A DNA stretch of 60,079 bases, taken from contig JAEZUI010000143.1 in NCBI GenBank assembly GCA_023421115.1, positions 1 through 60,079 of the forward strand. Reading direction: 5' to 3'. The stretch is from Bacillota bacterium. Lineage in GTDB: Bacteria; Bacillota; Clostridia; Acetivibrionales; Acetivibrionaceae. A program made the translations under genes and the position numbers. The notes under the pieces are model-generated. The model worked only from the letters and a program-made list of their open reading frames with translations, ran no database searches and was not told the DNA's origin. How positions within the stretch are numbered: position 1 is the first letter of the stretch; every line of letters begins with the position of its first letter. Of this stretch, positions 1 to 7,804 are shown in pieces.

Positions 1-25
1 ATAATTTGATATTGTATCAAATTTA

Positions 26-57
26 AAAAGGGCGTTGGTGGTTCTTCGCCCTTTTCT
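26..57 (+). terminator. Rho-independent terminator of a gene left of the window
   Basis: An AAAAAGGGCG arm, a short loop and the complementary CGCCCTTTT arm followed by T-rich sequence form a simple hairpin terminator. No coding region precedes it inside the window, so it probably ends a transcript that starts outside. Confidence 0.65.
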
Positions 58-103
58 TCCACACACTGAAATTTTTCTTGTCCAATTTTCGTTAGTTTAC
101 TGA

Positions 104-328
104 AAAACAGGTTGTCCTATAACAACATTGCTTTTCTATGGAGAAAAGGATTCAAAAGTGACACAAGAGGAGATCACCGAGATTTTTGAAAATTTAAATG
201 GGAAAAAATTATTAAAACAATATGAATGTGTTGGTCATGACGATATTTACTCAAATAACAGCGAACAATGGACAAGAGATATTATTGATTTTATGTTCTT
301 GTGTCAAAAGGAGAAAATGGGGGAATAG
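104..328 (+). pseudogene. C-terminal fragment of an alpha/beta hydrolase
   Basis: The reading frame opens after a stop at 101-103 and encodes about 75 residues. It contains FYGEKDSKVT, which matches the strand-plus-Asp region of alpha/beta hydrolases, and VGHDDIY, which matches the catalytic-His region. The nucleophile elbow and the whole N-terminal two thirds are missing, and the only early start is a TTG at 128 without a convincing ribosome binding site. I read it as the remnant of a hydrolase gene, not a functional protein. The family assignment rests on these two short motifs. Confidence 0.5.
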
Positions 329-419
329 TTCTAATGAAATACAAAGCATTTCTTGGAGAAATTGGTCATATTATTTATGAGTTTTCAACTACTGTGAACT
401 TAAGTAAAAGGGGATAGCA

Positions 420-456
420 AAGGTTAAATACTACGTGTTACACATCTTGTGTAATA
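420..456 (+). repeat. Fragment matching one arm of the downstream cobalamin riboswitch
   Basis: These 37 bases match 1060-1096 of the cobalamin riboswitch with four mismatches, including the GTGTTACAC...GTGTAATA hairpin. None of the conserved riboswitch core surrounds this copy, so it is a stray arm and not a second riboswitch. The two copies flank the broken lipoprotein gene. Confidence 0.6.
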
Positions 457-509
457 TAGTGGAATTGCTTAAATATCAAAGCTTTATAAAACAACTAGAG
501 GAGATAAAT

Positions 510-867
510 ATGAAGCGTATATTGACCGTGATATTAGTGTTATTTATTGTTTACCACGTCATGTTCAGATAATAGAGAAACTGTAGGAGGTAAACTCAAT
601 ACGGAAAAAGAAGCGCAGAAAACCGCACAAAATAAGATTAATCAAGAAGGGATTAAGGATTCAGAGCTGGATAAACTAGTGAAAAACTTTGTTTTTCCGT
701 TAATGTCCACTGACAATTTAAACTTTGATGAAGATTTTAAAGGATTACCTACAGATCTTATAAATCAACTAAAAAAAGCGGTATATAAAGGTGATTCAGA
801 TTTGTTAATACATGAGTTAAATGATGAAAGCCTAATGATAACGGCTTTAGTCAAAATAAGTATATAG
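510..867 (+). pseudogene. Small lipoprotein gene broken by a one-base frameshift in the signal peptide
   Basis: A strong ribosome binding site (GAGGAGATAAAT) precedes ATG at 510, which starts a hydrophobic signal sequence, MKRILTVILVLFI. That frame continues out of register and stops about 20 codons in. The following frame, usable from TTG at 547, continues the signal sequence as LFTTSC with Cys in lipobox position, then a hydrophilic region of about 100 residues rich in Lys, Asp and Asn. Joining the two frames near 545-550 restores one lipoprotein of about 118 residues. It is therefore a one-base indel in a real gene or a sequencing error. I recognise no family for the mature part. Confidence 0.5.
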
Positions 868-944
868 TTCATTATTTGAAATAGCGTCAAATCTTTAAGA
901 AATTTAATTTTTATCTTTCCAAAATAACGAAAATGGGGTATTAT

Positions 945-1130
945 ATACATATTGTTGATAGGAAAACAGGTGAGAGGCCTGTACAGTACCCGCTGCTGTA
1001 AGGGGAAGTAATATTTTATAGTAACAGACACTTGTTACTGGCCACTGTATTTATACGGGAAGGTTAAATATTACGTGTTACACTCTTTGTGTAATAGATA
1101 CCAAAGTCAGAAAGCCTGCTTCAATACTAG
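945..1130 (+). promoter_or_regulatory. Cobalamin (AdoCbl) riboswitch ahead of the cbi operon
   Basis: Conserved blocks of the cobalamin riboswitch appear in order: GGAAAACAGGTGAGAGGCCTG near 959, CCCGCTGCTGTAAGGGG near 989, GGCCACTGT near 1040, ACGGGAAGGT near 1055 and AGTCAGAAAGCCTGC near 1107. A variable hairpin (GTGTTACAC...GTGTAATA) fills the peripheral arm. It lies about 270 bases ahead of cbiM on the same strand. In this family, ligand binding reduces expression of B12 synthesis and cobalt uptake genes, so it probably represses the whole downstream operon when adenosylcobalamin is plentiful. I did not identify the expression platform with certainty in the 1131-1401 leader, which holds no other gene. 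Confidence 0.92.
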
Positions 1131-1401
1131 GAATATAATTTGGTTACGGGATATGACCAGAATATTTCAATATTCACAGTATAAGTGTGCCCATTTGTGA
1201 ATTTAAAACGTGAATAATGAATTATTTATCAATCCCATCAAATCTAACACTTTTGATGCCATTTAATGGTGTAATCACAAATATTTCTAGTTGATATTCT
1301 CTACATAGTTTTATCATATACATTTACTATTGAATGCACAGTTCCAGATGTAAATTCTTTTGTGCTTTCAGTATAAATAAATTGTTTTTTGGAGGAGTAG
1401 A

Positions 1402-2163
1402 ATGAAGAAAAATAATGAAAAAAGAGCTTTATTATTATCAATAATAGTATCAATATTATTGGGAATTCCGGCACTGAATGTGTATGGTATGCACATTATG
1501 GAAGGATTTTTGCCTCCGGTTTGGTGTATAAGCTGGGGCGTGTTATGTATTCCGTTTTTGGTTAAGGGGTATTTTTCAATTAAGAATAAAATCCGTGAAT
1601 CTTCAAGAAAGGTTCTTTTACTTGCGATGTGTGGTGCCTTTGCCTTCATACTGTCGGCATTAAAGCTTCCATCCATTACTGGTAGCTGCTCCCATCCAAC
1701 CGGAGTTGGTCTTGGTGCAATTATTTTTGGTCCCTCTGCCATGTCTGTTATTGGTTCTATAGTATTAATCTTTCAAGCTGTTCTGCTAAATCATGGTGGG
1801 ATTACAACTTTAGGTGCAAACATATTTTCAATGGCGATAGCAGGACCTTTTGCTGCTTATGGGACTTTTATCCTGCTAAAGAAATTTGGAGTAAATAAAA
1901 GTATTACGGTTTTTACAGCAGCATTTATTGGTAACATTTTAACCTATGTGGTAACATCGTTTCAACTATCTTTCGCCTTTCCGGATACTGAGAGTGGTAT
2001 ATTGGTATCCCTTATTAAGTTTCTTGGTGTTTTTGCTGTTACTCAAATCCCTCTTGCAATTTCAGAAGGGTTGTTGACTGTGATTGTATATGAAGGAATA
2101 AATAAATATAGTACTAATGAATTAGGTGATTCCAAAAAAACGACTGGTCAATCGCCATTTTAA
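1402..2163 (+). CDS. cbiM: CbiM, substrate-binding membrane subunit of the cobalt ECF transporter
   Basis: 253 residues. This is the multi-spanning substrate-specific component of the CbiMNQO cobalt importer. The segment GMHIMEGFLPP near residue 30 is the CbiM hallmark: in the family the mature protein starts with Met-His, whose amino group and imidazole bind Co2+. Here it follows a hydrophobic leader (LLLSIIVSILLGIPAL) that is presumably cleaved. A clear AGGAG site lies just before ATG 1402. It is the first gene after the cobalamin riboswitch. The last dozen codons (from about GDSKK) lie inside a copy of the dispersed repeat at 2125-2277, so the extreme C-terminus is repeat-derived and probably not ancestral. 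Confidence 0.95.
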   Translation: MKKNNEKRALLLSIIVSILLGIPALNVYGMHIMEGFLPPVWCISWGVLCIPFLVKGYFSIKNKIRESSRKVLLLAMCGAFAFILSALKLPSITGSCSHPTGVGLGAIIFGPSAMSVIGSIVLIFQAVLLNHGGITTLGANIFSMAIAGPFAAYGTFILLKKFGVNKSITVFTAAFIGNILTYVVTSFQLSFAFPDTESGILVSLIKFLGVFAVTQIPLAISEGLLTVIVYEGINKYSTNELGDSKKTTGQSPF

Positions 2164-2277
2164 AAAATATGATTTACATTTTTTGATCTGCAAAATAATG
2201 TTGTTCTGATTGGAAGCCTAAAAGCTTCTATAATGGGCTTTGTGACTAAAATGTTGTATAGATTACTTTTTTAAAGG
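2125..2277 (+). repeat. Dispersed MITE-like repeat, copy A
   Basis: Begins GGTGATTCCAAAAAAACGAC, contains ATTTGATTTACATTTTTTG-like sequence, a palindromic core GGAAGCCTAAAAGCTTCT and ends near ATTACTTTTTTAAAGG. It matches 9727-9881 along its whole length and 39865-39979 in reverse with an internal deletion. It overlaps the end of cbiM and fills the gap before cbiN. No transposase is encoded, so any mobility would need one supplied from elsewhere. Confidence 0.8.
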
Positions 2278-2295
2278 AACTAAGGGAGGATAAGC

Positions 2296-2589
2296 ATGAA
2301 ATTGTGGAAAAAGAATTTGATTATGTTGTTTATTGTAATTATATTGGTGGTCAGTCCTCTGGTAATATTAAAAAATGCCGAATTTTCCGGAGCAGACGGG
2401 CAAGCGGTAGACGTCATTAAGGAGATAGACAAAGAATATGAGCCGTGGATAAAGCCGTTGTTTGAACCGGCAAGTGGGGAGATAGAGTCTTTACTTTTTG
2501 CATTACAGGCAGCTATTGGTGCAGGGATACTGGGCTTTGGATTTGGAAGGCTATCGGCAAAAAAGAAAATTGGAAATGAAACTAAATGA
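2296..2589 (+). CDS. cbiN: CbiN, auxiliary subunit of the cobalt ECF transporter
   Basis: 97 residues with two membrane spans (about 7-25 and 66-84) and a soluble loop containing DKEYEPWIKPLFEP, typical of CbiN. In the family the loop contacts CbiM and is needed for metal loading. A GGGAGG site lies upstream of ATG 2296. The gene overlaps cbiQ by four bases, consistent with coupled translation. The gap from cbiM is unusual for this operon and is occupied by repeat copy A. Confidence 0.93.
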   Translation: MKLWKKNLIMLFIVIILVVSPLVILKNAEFSGADGQAVDVIKEIDKEYEPWIKPLFEPASGEIESLLFALQAAIGAGILGFGFGRLSAKKKIGNETK

Positions 2590-3368
2590 TTGGAATAGAC
2601 AGGTGTGCTTATAGTTCTAATATTTCCAATATAAGAGCAGAGATTAAGCTTAGGTACGCAATGTTTCCTCTTTTGATATGTTTGCTCTACAGTTCAAATG
2701 CCGTAAGTATACTAACCATCGCTGCAATGTCCATATCATCAGTTTTATTAGGGGGCTTTCAATTAAAAACATATCTGAAGCAATGTCTGGTCCCTGTAAC
2801 ATTCTTATTAACGGGTGTTGTTGCAGTGATTTTTGGGCAGGTAGATGGCGGTGATTTAGGAGTGCTGTTTTCCTTTGAGTTATTTGGGGGGAGTTATGGA
2901 ATTAGTACAGCATTGTTATATAGGGGCTTGACGCTTTTTTTAAAAGCCTTTGCAGGTGTAACATGCCTTTGTTTTTTTTCACTAAACACTCCTGTTAATT
3001 CGTTTTTGACCTATTTGAAAAAGTTAAGGTTTTCAAAGCTCCTTATTGAACTGATGGAGTTGATGTATCGCTTTATTTTTGTTATTGGTGAAGAGGCAAA
3101 AAAAATATATATTGCTCAAAATTCACGCCTTGGCTATAAAAATTTCACCACAAGCATCAGGTCGTGCGGTGAACTTGTAACGTCGGTATTTTTAAAAGCA
3201 CTTATAAGGGTTGAGCGTGTAAATACTTCATTGGAAGCAAGAGGATTTAGCGGTGATTTTGACTATATAATCGAAGAAGAGAATGGTAGTCAACTGCTGG
3301 ATTTCTTCACTTTATCACTAAGTGTTTTATTAATTACCCTTGGTACTTTTGAAAGGTTGATATTATGA
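2586..3368 (+). CDS. cbiQ: CbiQ, transmembrane coupling protein of the cobalt ECF transporter
   Basis: 260 residues. This is the T component linking CbiM to the ATPase CbiO. Several hydrophobic segments are visible (about 25-60, 72-88 and 108-135), followed by the cytoplasmic coupling region. The segment SLEARGFSG near residue 215 is the Ala-Arg-Gly signature by which EcfT/CbiQ proteins contact the ATPases. The start ATG at 2586 overlaps the end of cbiN and the end overlaps cbiO by four bases, so the importer genes are translationally coupled. Confidence 0.93.
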   Translation: MIGIDRCAYSSNISNIRAEIKLRYAMFPLLICLLYSSNAVSILTIAAMSISSVLLGGFQLKTYLKQCLVPVTFLLTGVVAVIFGQVDGGDLGVLFSFELFGGSYGISTALLYRGLTLFLKAFAGVTCLCFFSLNTPVNSFLTYLKKLRFSKLLIELMELMYRFIFVIGEEAKKIYIAQNSRLGYKNFTTSIRSCGELVTSVFLKALIRVERVNTSLEARGFSGDFDYIIEEENGSQLLDFFTLSLSVLLITLGTFERLIL

Positions 3369-4219
3369 ATTGCATAGAAATAATGGATTTATGTTTTACC
3401 TATGAAGATGGCCAAAAGGCCCTAAATAATATATGCATGGCGTTTAAAAAAGGGAAAACTACAGCGGTTTTAGGAGGTAACGGTGCCGGAAAATCCACAC
3501 TGTTCTTAAACTTAAATGGTGTGCTAAAACCTGAAAGCGGAAAAGTGTTTATTGAAGGAAAGCAGGTAAAATTCAATAAGAAAGAGCTTTTAGAAGTAAG
3601 AAAGAAAATTGGAATAGTGTTTCAAGATCCTGAAAATCAACTTTTCTCCGCAAGCGTAAAGAAGGATATATCCTTTGGTTTAATGAATCAAGGGCTTTGT
3701 AGTGAAGAAATAAAGAAAAGAATGGAGTTTGTAATTAATAAGACAGGAATTGAAAGTATCGTCAATAAGCCCACTCATTCTCTAAGCTATGGACAGAAGA
3801 AAAGGGTAGCTATAGCAGGGGTATTGGCAATGAAACCATCGGTAATAATTCTTGATGAGCCCACTGCAGGACTTGATCCTAGTGGTGTAAGTGAGATATT
3901 AAGTTTGATGAATGAAATTAAAGAAACTATGGGAATAACAATTATTATTTCCACCCATGATATTGATTTGGTACCTTTATACTGTGATGACGTTTTTGTA
4001 ATGGATAGAGGTTCTATTGTATTTGAAGGAACACCGGAGGAGCTTTTTTTAAAACCGGAATTATTAAGAGAGCATAGTTTGCGACTTCCTAGGATAGCTC
4101 ATTTAATGAGTATTTTATATAATAAAGACCATATTAATGTCAATAAAAATGCAGCGACAATTTCGCAGGCTAGAAAAAGTATAAAAGAACTGTTTGAATT
4201 TGGTGAAAACAATGGATAA
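3365..4219 (+). CDS. cbiO: CbiO, ATPase of the cobalt ECF transporter
   Basis: 284 residues, an ABC ATPase energising cobalt uptake. Walker A GGNGAGKST is at 37-45, the Q-loop FQDPENQ at 86-92, the signature LSYGQ at 140-144 and Walker B IILDEP at 161-166, with the switch His in STHD further on. FQDPENQ is typical of ECF-class ATPases. The C-terminal 60 or so residues are a family-typical extension. It overlaps cbiQ upstream and cbiD downstream. Only one ATPase gene is present here, so CbiO probably works as a homodimer. Confidence 0.94.
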   Translation: MNCIEIMDLCFTYEDGQKALNNICMAFKKGKTTAVLGGNGAGKSTLFLNLNGVLKPESGKVFIEGKQVKFNKKELLEVRKKIGIVFQDPENQLFSASVKKDISFGLMNQGLCSEEIKKRMEFVINKTGIESIVNKPTHSLSYGQKKRVAIAGVLAMKPSVIILDEPTAGLDPSGVSEILSLMNEIKETMGITIIISTHDIDLVPLYCDDVFVMDRGSIVFEGTPEELFLKPELLREHSLRLPRIAHLMSILYNKDHINVNKNAATISQARKSIKELFEFGENNG

Positions 4220-5330
4220 ATATATTGTGAAATCCGGCAAAAAACTAAGACTCGGTATTACAACCGGAACTTGTGCTGCAGCAGCGACAAAAGCTTGTGC
4301 ACTTATGCTGTTAAACAAAAAAATAATAAGTGAAGTCAAATTGCGCCTCCCAAAGGGAGAGGAAATAACAATAGAAATCAAAGATGTTTCTATAGTTGAC
4401 GGCACTGTATGTTGTTGTACAATTAAGGATGCTGGCGATGATCCTGATGTAACGAATGGGATTAGGATATATTCTAAAGTTAGAAGGATTAAAAAAGGGG
4501 TAATTATTGAAGGTGGTATTGGTGTTGGAATAGTAACAAAGCCGGGGTTGCCCTGTAAGGTGGGAGAAGCTGCAATAAACCCTGTACCGAGGCGAATGAT
4601 TATTGAAGCACTTCAAAACGTCTCTGAGCAATTTGGTTATAAAGGTGGCTTTGAAGTAGAGATATTTGTCCCGGAAGGAGAAAAAACTGCAAAGAAAACC
4701 TTTAATGCACGGCTTGGCATACATGGGGGGATTTCTATTTTAGGAACAACAGGCATTGTGGAACCCATGAGTGAAGCTGCCCTAATAGATACAATCAAAC
4801 TGGAAATAGACTCAAAGAAAGTAAATGAAGAGAAAATTTTGCTTTTGTCTCCGGGGAACTACGGCCTAGATTTTATGAAAGATTTTTTAGGTTTAGATAT
4901 CAACAGAGCAGTGAAGATTTCAAATTTTGTTGGTGAAGCCCTTGATTATGCTGTATATAAAGGCTTTGACAAAATACTTTTGATAGGGCATATCGGAAAA
5001 TTGGTTAAAATAGCTGCAGGTGTTATGAATACCCACTCAAAAGTAGCCGATTGCAGAAACGAGATATTTGCTGCCCATTGTGCTTTATCGGGTGCTAAAA
5101 TGGGACTAATTGAAAATATCATGAACGCTATAAACACTGACGAAATACATAAGCTAATGTTTGATGATAAATTAAGTACTGTAGTATATGAGAGTATACG
5201 GAAAAAAATAGTATTCAACCTTAATTATCGGTTGATGAATAAGGCAAAGGTTGAGTTTATAATATTTTCTAATGAAAGCGGTATTTTAATGAAAACAGAA
5301 GGTGCTGATGACTTTATGGCACAGCTATAG
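4212..5330 (+). CDS. cbiD: CbiD, cobalt-precorrin-5B C1-methyltransferase
   Basis: 372 residues from ATG 4212; an upstream TTG at 4194 would add six residues inside cbiO and is less likely. The enzyme methylates C1 of the contracted corrin ring using S-adenosylmethionine in the anaerobic pathway. The start LRLGITTGTCAAAATKA is the CbiD hallmark. TKPGLPCKVGEAAINPVPR near residue 105 and LLIGHIGKLVKIAAG near residue 255 are also family segments. It overlaps cbiO by eight bases and is followed directly by cbiL. Confidence 0.95.
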   Translation: MDKYIVKSGKKLRLGITTGTCAAAATKACALMLLNKKIISEVKLRLPKGEEITIEIKDVSIVDGTVCCCTIKDAGDDPDVTNGIRIYSKVRRIKKGVIIEGGIGVGIVTKPGLPCKVGEAAINPVPRRMIIEALQNVSEQFGYKGGFEVEIFVPEGEKTAKKTFNARLGIHGGISILGTTGIVEPMSEAALIDTIKLEIDSKKVNEEKILLLSPGNYGLDFMKDFLGLDINRAVKISNFVGEALDYAVYKGFDKILLIGHIGKLVKIAAGVMNTHSKVADCRNEIFAAHCALSGAKMGLIENIMNAINTDEIHKLMFDDKLSTVVYESIRKKIVFNLNYRLMNKAKVEFIIFSNESGILMKTEGADDFMAQL

Positions 5331-5341
5331 GAGTGAAAGTC

Positions 5342-6022
5342 TTGAAAGGAACATTATTTGGAGTAGGGGTCGGGCCTGGAGATAAAAAGCTTTTGACACT
5401 ACTTGCAGTGGAAACCCTCAAAAATGCAGGCAAAATTGTAGTCCCCGATACAGGGGGAGAAAATATATCACTTAATGTAGTTAAGGAATTCATTGAGGAT
5501 AAAGAAAAAATCTTTTGTAAAATGCCTATGACAAGGGATGAAAAACTATTAAGGGAAAGTCATGAGCTATGCGCTGATATAATATGCAAGGAATTGGATA
5601 ACGGCCTTGATATGGCATTTATTACATTAGGTGATCCGACTATTTATTCTACTTATATGTATGTTCACAGGTTGGTGCTGGAGAGGGGCTATAATGCGCA
5701 AATAATTAACGGTGTACCGTCCTTTTGTGCCGCCGCAGCTAGGCTTAATATATCCTTATGTGATAGTGGTCAAACCCTTCATATTATTCCGGCCTCCTAT
5801 GAGGGAATGGATGAGTATCTTAAAATAAAAGGAAATAAAGTATTGATGAAAAGTGGAAAGAGTATCCTAAAGGTAAAAGAAAAGCTTGAAGAGTTTGATC
5901 TTCTTAATAAAGCAAAAATGGTAGAGTGTTGCTTTATGGAAAACGAAAAAATATTTGAGAGCTTAAGTGAAGTTGAAAGGGAGAGCAGTTATTTTTCAAC
6001 AATAATTGTGAAGGGTGAATGA
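5342..6022 (+). CDS. cbiL: CbiL, cobalt-precorrin-2 C20-methyltransferase
   Basis: 226 residues. A SAM-dependent tetrapyrrole methylase acting on C20, the first methylation after cobalt insertion. The family start is seen as GTLFGVGVGPGDKKLLT, with LGDPTIYSTYMY in the SAM region near residue 95. A GTG at 5333 would give three extra residues but overlaps the GGAG ribosome binding site at 5330-5333. TTG 5342 sits eight bases after that site and is the better start. It is tightly packed between cbiD and cbiF. Confidence 0.93.
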   Translation: MKGTLFGVGVGPGDKKLLTLLAVETLKNAGKIVVPDTGGENISLNVVKEFIEDKEKIFCKMPMTRDEKLLRESHELCADIICKELDNGLDMAFITLGDPTIYSTYMYVHRLVLERGYNAQIINGVPSFCAAAARLNISLCDSGQTLHIIPASYEGMDEYLKIKGNKVLMKSGKSILKVKEKLEEFDLLNKAKMVECCFMENEKIFESLSEVERESSYFSTIIVKGE

Positions 6023-6023
6023 T

Positions 6024-6782
6024 ATGGTGTATTTTATTGGAGCGGGTCCCGGGGCAGTTGATTTAATTACCGTAAGAGGCTGCGAACTGTTAAAAAAAGC
6101 CGATGTAGTCATTTATGCAGGTTCTTTGGTTAACCCGGAGCTTTTAAATTATACAAAGGAAAGCTGCAAGATATATAATAGTGCGTCGATGACTCTAGAA
6201 GAAGTTATAGAGGTTTTTGTCAAGGAGGACGCAGAGGATAAAATAATGGTGAGGCTTCATACGGGAGACCCTAGTATATATGGGGCAATAAAAGAACAGA
6301 TGGATTTACTGGACAAGCATAATATTTCCTATAGTGTTGTGCCGGGGGTTAGTTCATTTTGCGGGGCTGCTGCTTCCTTAAAGGCGGAATTTACTTTGCC
6401 CAATGTAAGCCAAAGCGTTATATTATCGAGAATGGAAGGAAGAACTCCTGTGCCAGAAAAGGAACAAATAGTAAAGCTTGCTTCCCACAAGACTTCCATG
6501 GTACTTTTTCTTACCTCTTCACTAATTGATAAACTGACTGATGAGTTGATAGAGGGAGGATATACAAAGGACACTCCAGCAGCAATAGTGTATAAAGCAA
6601 CCTGGCCTGATGAAAAGATCATAAGGACAACGGTGGGAAACTTATATAAGAGTGCTCAGGAAAATAATATAACTAAAACCGCTCTGATTTTTATAGGTGA
6701 CTTTTTATCCAGTGACTATGAAAGATCAAAGCTTTATGATAGACACTTTACGCACCAATTCAGAAAGGCAGTAGAAACATGA
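6024..6782 (+). CDS. cbiF: CbiF, cobalt-precorrin-4 C11-methyltransferase
   Basis: 252 residues from ATG 6024, chosen because AAGGGTGA lies at a normal distance; GTG 6015 would place the start inside the end of cbiL. Family segments are VYFIGAGPGAVDLITVRG at the N-terminus, VIYAGSLVNPELL near residue 32, LHTGDPSIYGAI near residue 78 and VVPGVSSFCGAAA near residue 108. The enzyme methylates C11 before ring contraction by CbiG. It overlaps cbiG by four bases. Confidence 0.95.
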   Translation: MVYFIGAGPGAVDLITVRGCELLKKADVVIYAGSLVNPELLNYTKESCKIYNSASMTLEEVIEVFVKEDAEDKIMVRLHTGDPSIYGAIKEQMDLLDKHNISYSVVPGVSSFCGAAASLKAEFTLPNVSQSVILSRMEGRTPVPEKEQIVKLASHKTSMVLFLTSSLIDKLTDELIEGGYTKDTPAAIVYKATWPDEKIIRTTVGNLYKSAQENNITKTALIFIGDFLSSDYERSKLYDRHFTHQFRKAVET

Positions 6783-7804
6783 TAATTTATTCAATTGCTT
6801 TTACTGAAAGAGGTGCGGCTTTATGTGCCAAGCTTACAAAAGAGTTGAATTCTTTAGGCTTTGATGCGATAGGTTTTTCAAAATATGAGAAAGAAGGACT
6901 AACCCTATTTACCGGAAGTCTGAAAGAATTTTGCGAAAACGCCTTTAAAAAGTCCAATGCAATTATTTTTATAGGTGCGGTTGGAATTGCAGTGAGGGGA
7001 ATAGCACCCTATATAAAGACAAAGGGCAAAGATCCCGGAGTTATTGTGATTGATGAATTTGGTGAATATGTCATTCCCATTTTATCCGGTCATATCGGAA
7101 AGGCAAATGAACTATCAGTTAAAGTTTCCGATGTATTAAAAGCTAAACCCATAATAACCACATCAACCGATTTAAACGGTAAATTCTCCGTTGATGTGTG
7201 GGCTGGCAAAAACAATTTGTATATAGAAAACATAGAAAATATTAAATATGTATCAGCTAGCGTTTTAAAGGAAGAACAGGTGGGTTTTAAGTGTGATTAT
7301 GAGCTTATTGGCGAACTTCCTGAGTTTTTAACCCTTAATGCTGCACAAGTGGGTATACATATTTTAAAAGGAGAAACCAGGCACTTGTTTTCTAAAACCT
7401 TGATTCTAAGACCAAAGGAATACTTTATCGGAATAGGGTGTAAGAAAGACACAAGGAAAGAATCTTTAGAAGAGTTTGTATCAGATACATTAAATCAACA
7501 TGAAATTCCAGGCTATTTGGTAAATGCTGTTGCCACAATTAATGTTAAAGAGAAGGAAGAGGCAATTAATGAATTTTGTAAAAAGCATTCCTATAGCTTA
7601 AAAATATATACAAGTGACCAATTGTCTAAAGCAGAGGGGGATTTCAGCTCTTCTGATTTCGTCAAAAGCATAGTGGGTGTGGACAATGTATGCGAGAGAG
7701 CTGCAGTGATAGCTAGCGGAAACGGCAATTTAATAGTACGTAAAAAGTCTAAAGACGGAATGACGGTTGCAATTGCAATGGGTGAGTGGAGGTGCCGGTT
7801 TTGA
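6779..7804 (+). CDS. cbiG: CbiG, cobalt-precorrin-5A hydrolase
   Basis: 341 residues. It opens the delta-lactone and releases acetaldehyde (C20) in the anaerobic pathway. The N-terminal domain contains FIGAVGIAVRGIAPYIKTK and ILSGHIGKANELS, typical of CbiG. The C-terminal domain begins near IGIGCKKDTRKE at about residue 221 and ends in the family-style sequence GVDNVCERAA. Its start overlaps cbiF in an ATGA and its stop overlaps the TTG start of hemA, so it is fully embedded in the operon. Confidence 0.94.
   Translation: MIIYSIAFTERGAALCAKLTKELNSLGFDAIGFSKYEKEGLTLFTGSLKEFCENAFKKSNAIIFIGAVGIAVRGIAPYIKTKGKDPGVIVIDEFGEYVIPILSGHIGKANELSVKVSDVLKAKPIITTSTDLNGKFSVDVWAGKNNLYIENIENIKYVSASVLKEEQVGFKCDYELIGELPEFLTLNAAQVGIHILKGETRHLFSKTLILRPKEYFIGIGCKKDTRKESLEEFVSDTLNQHEIPGYLVNAVATINVKEKEEAINEFCKKHSYSLKIYTSDQLSKAEGDFSSSDFVKSIVGVDNVCERAAVIASGNGNLIVRKKSKDGMTVAIAMGEWRCRF

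Noticed and set aside
765..1031. Minus-strand open frame of 88 codons
   Set aside because: It overlaps the lipoprotein remnant and the conserved cobalamin riboswitch, has no ribosome binding site and no family-like sequence.
1368..1742. Minus-strand open frame of 124 codons over cbiM
   Set aside because: Antisense shadow of a well-supported transporter gene.
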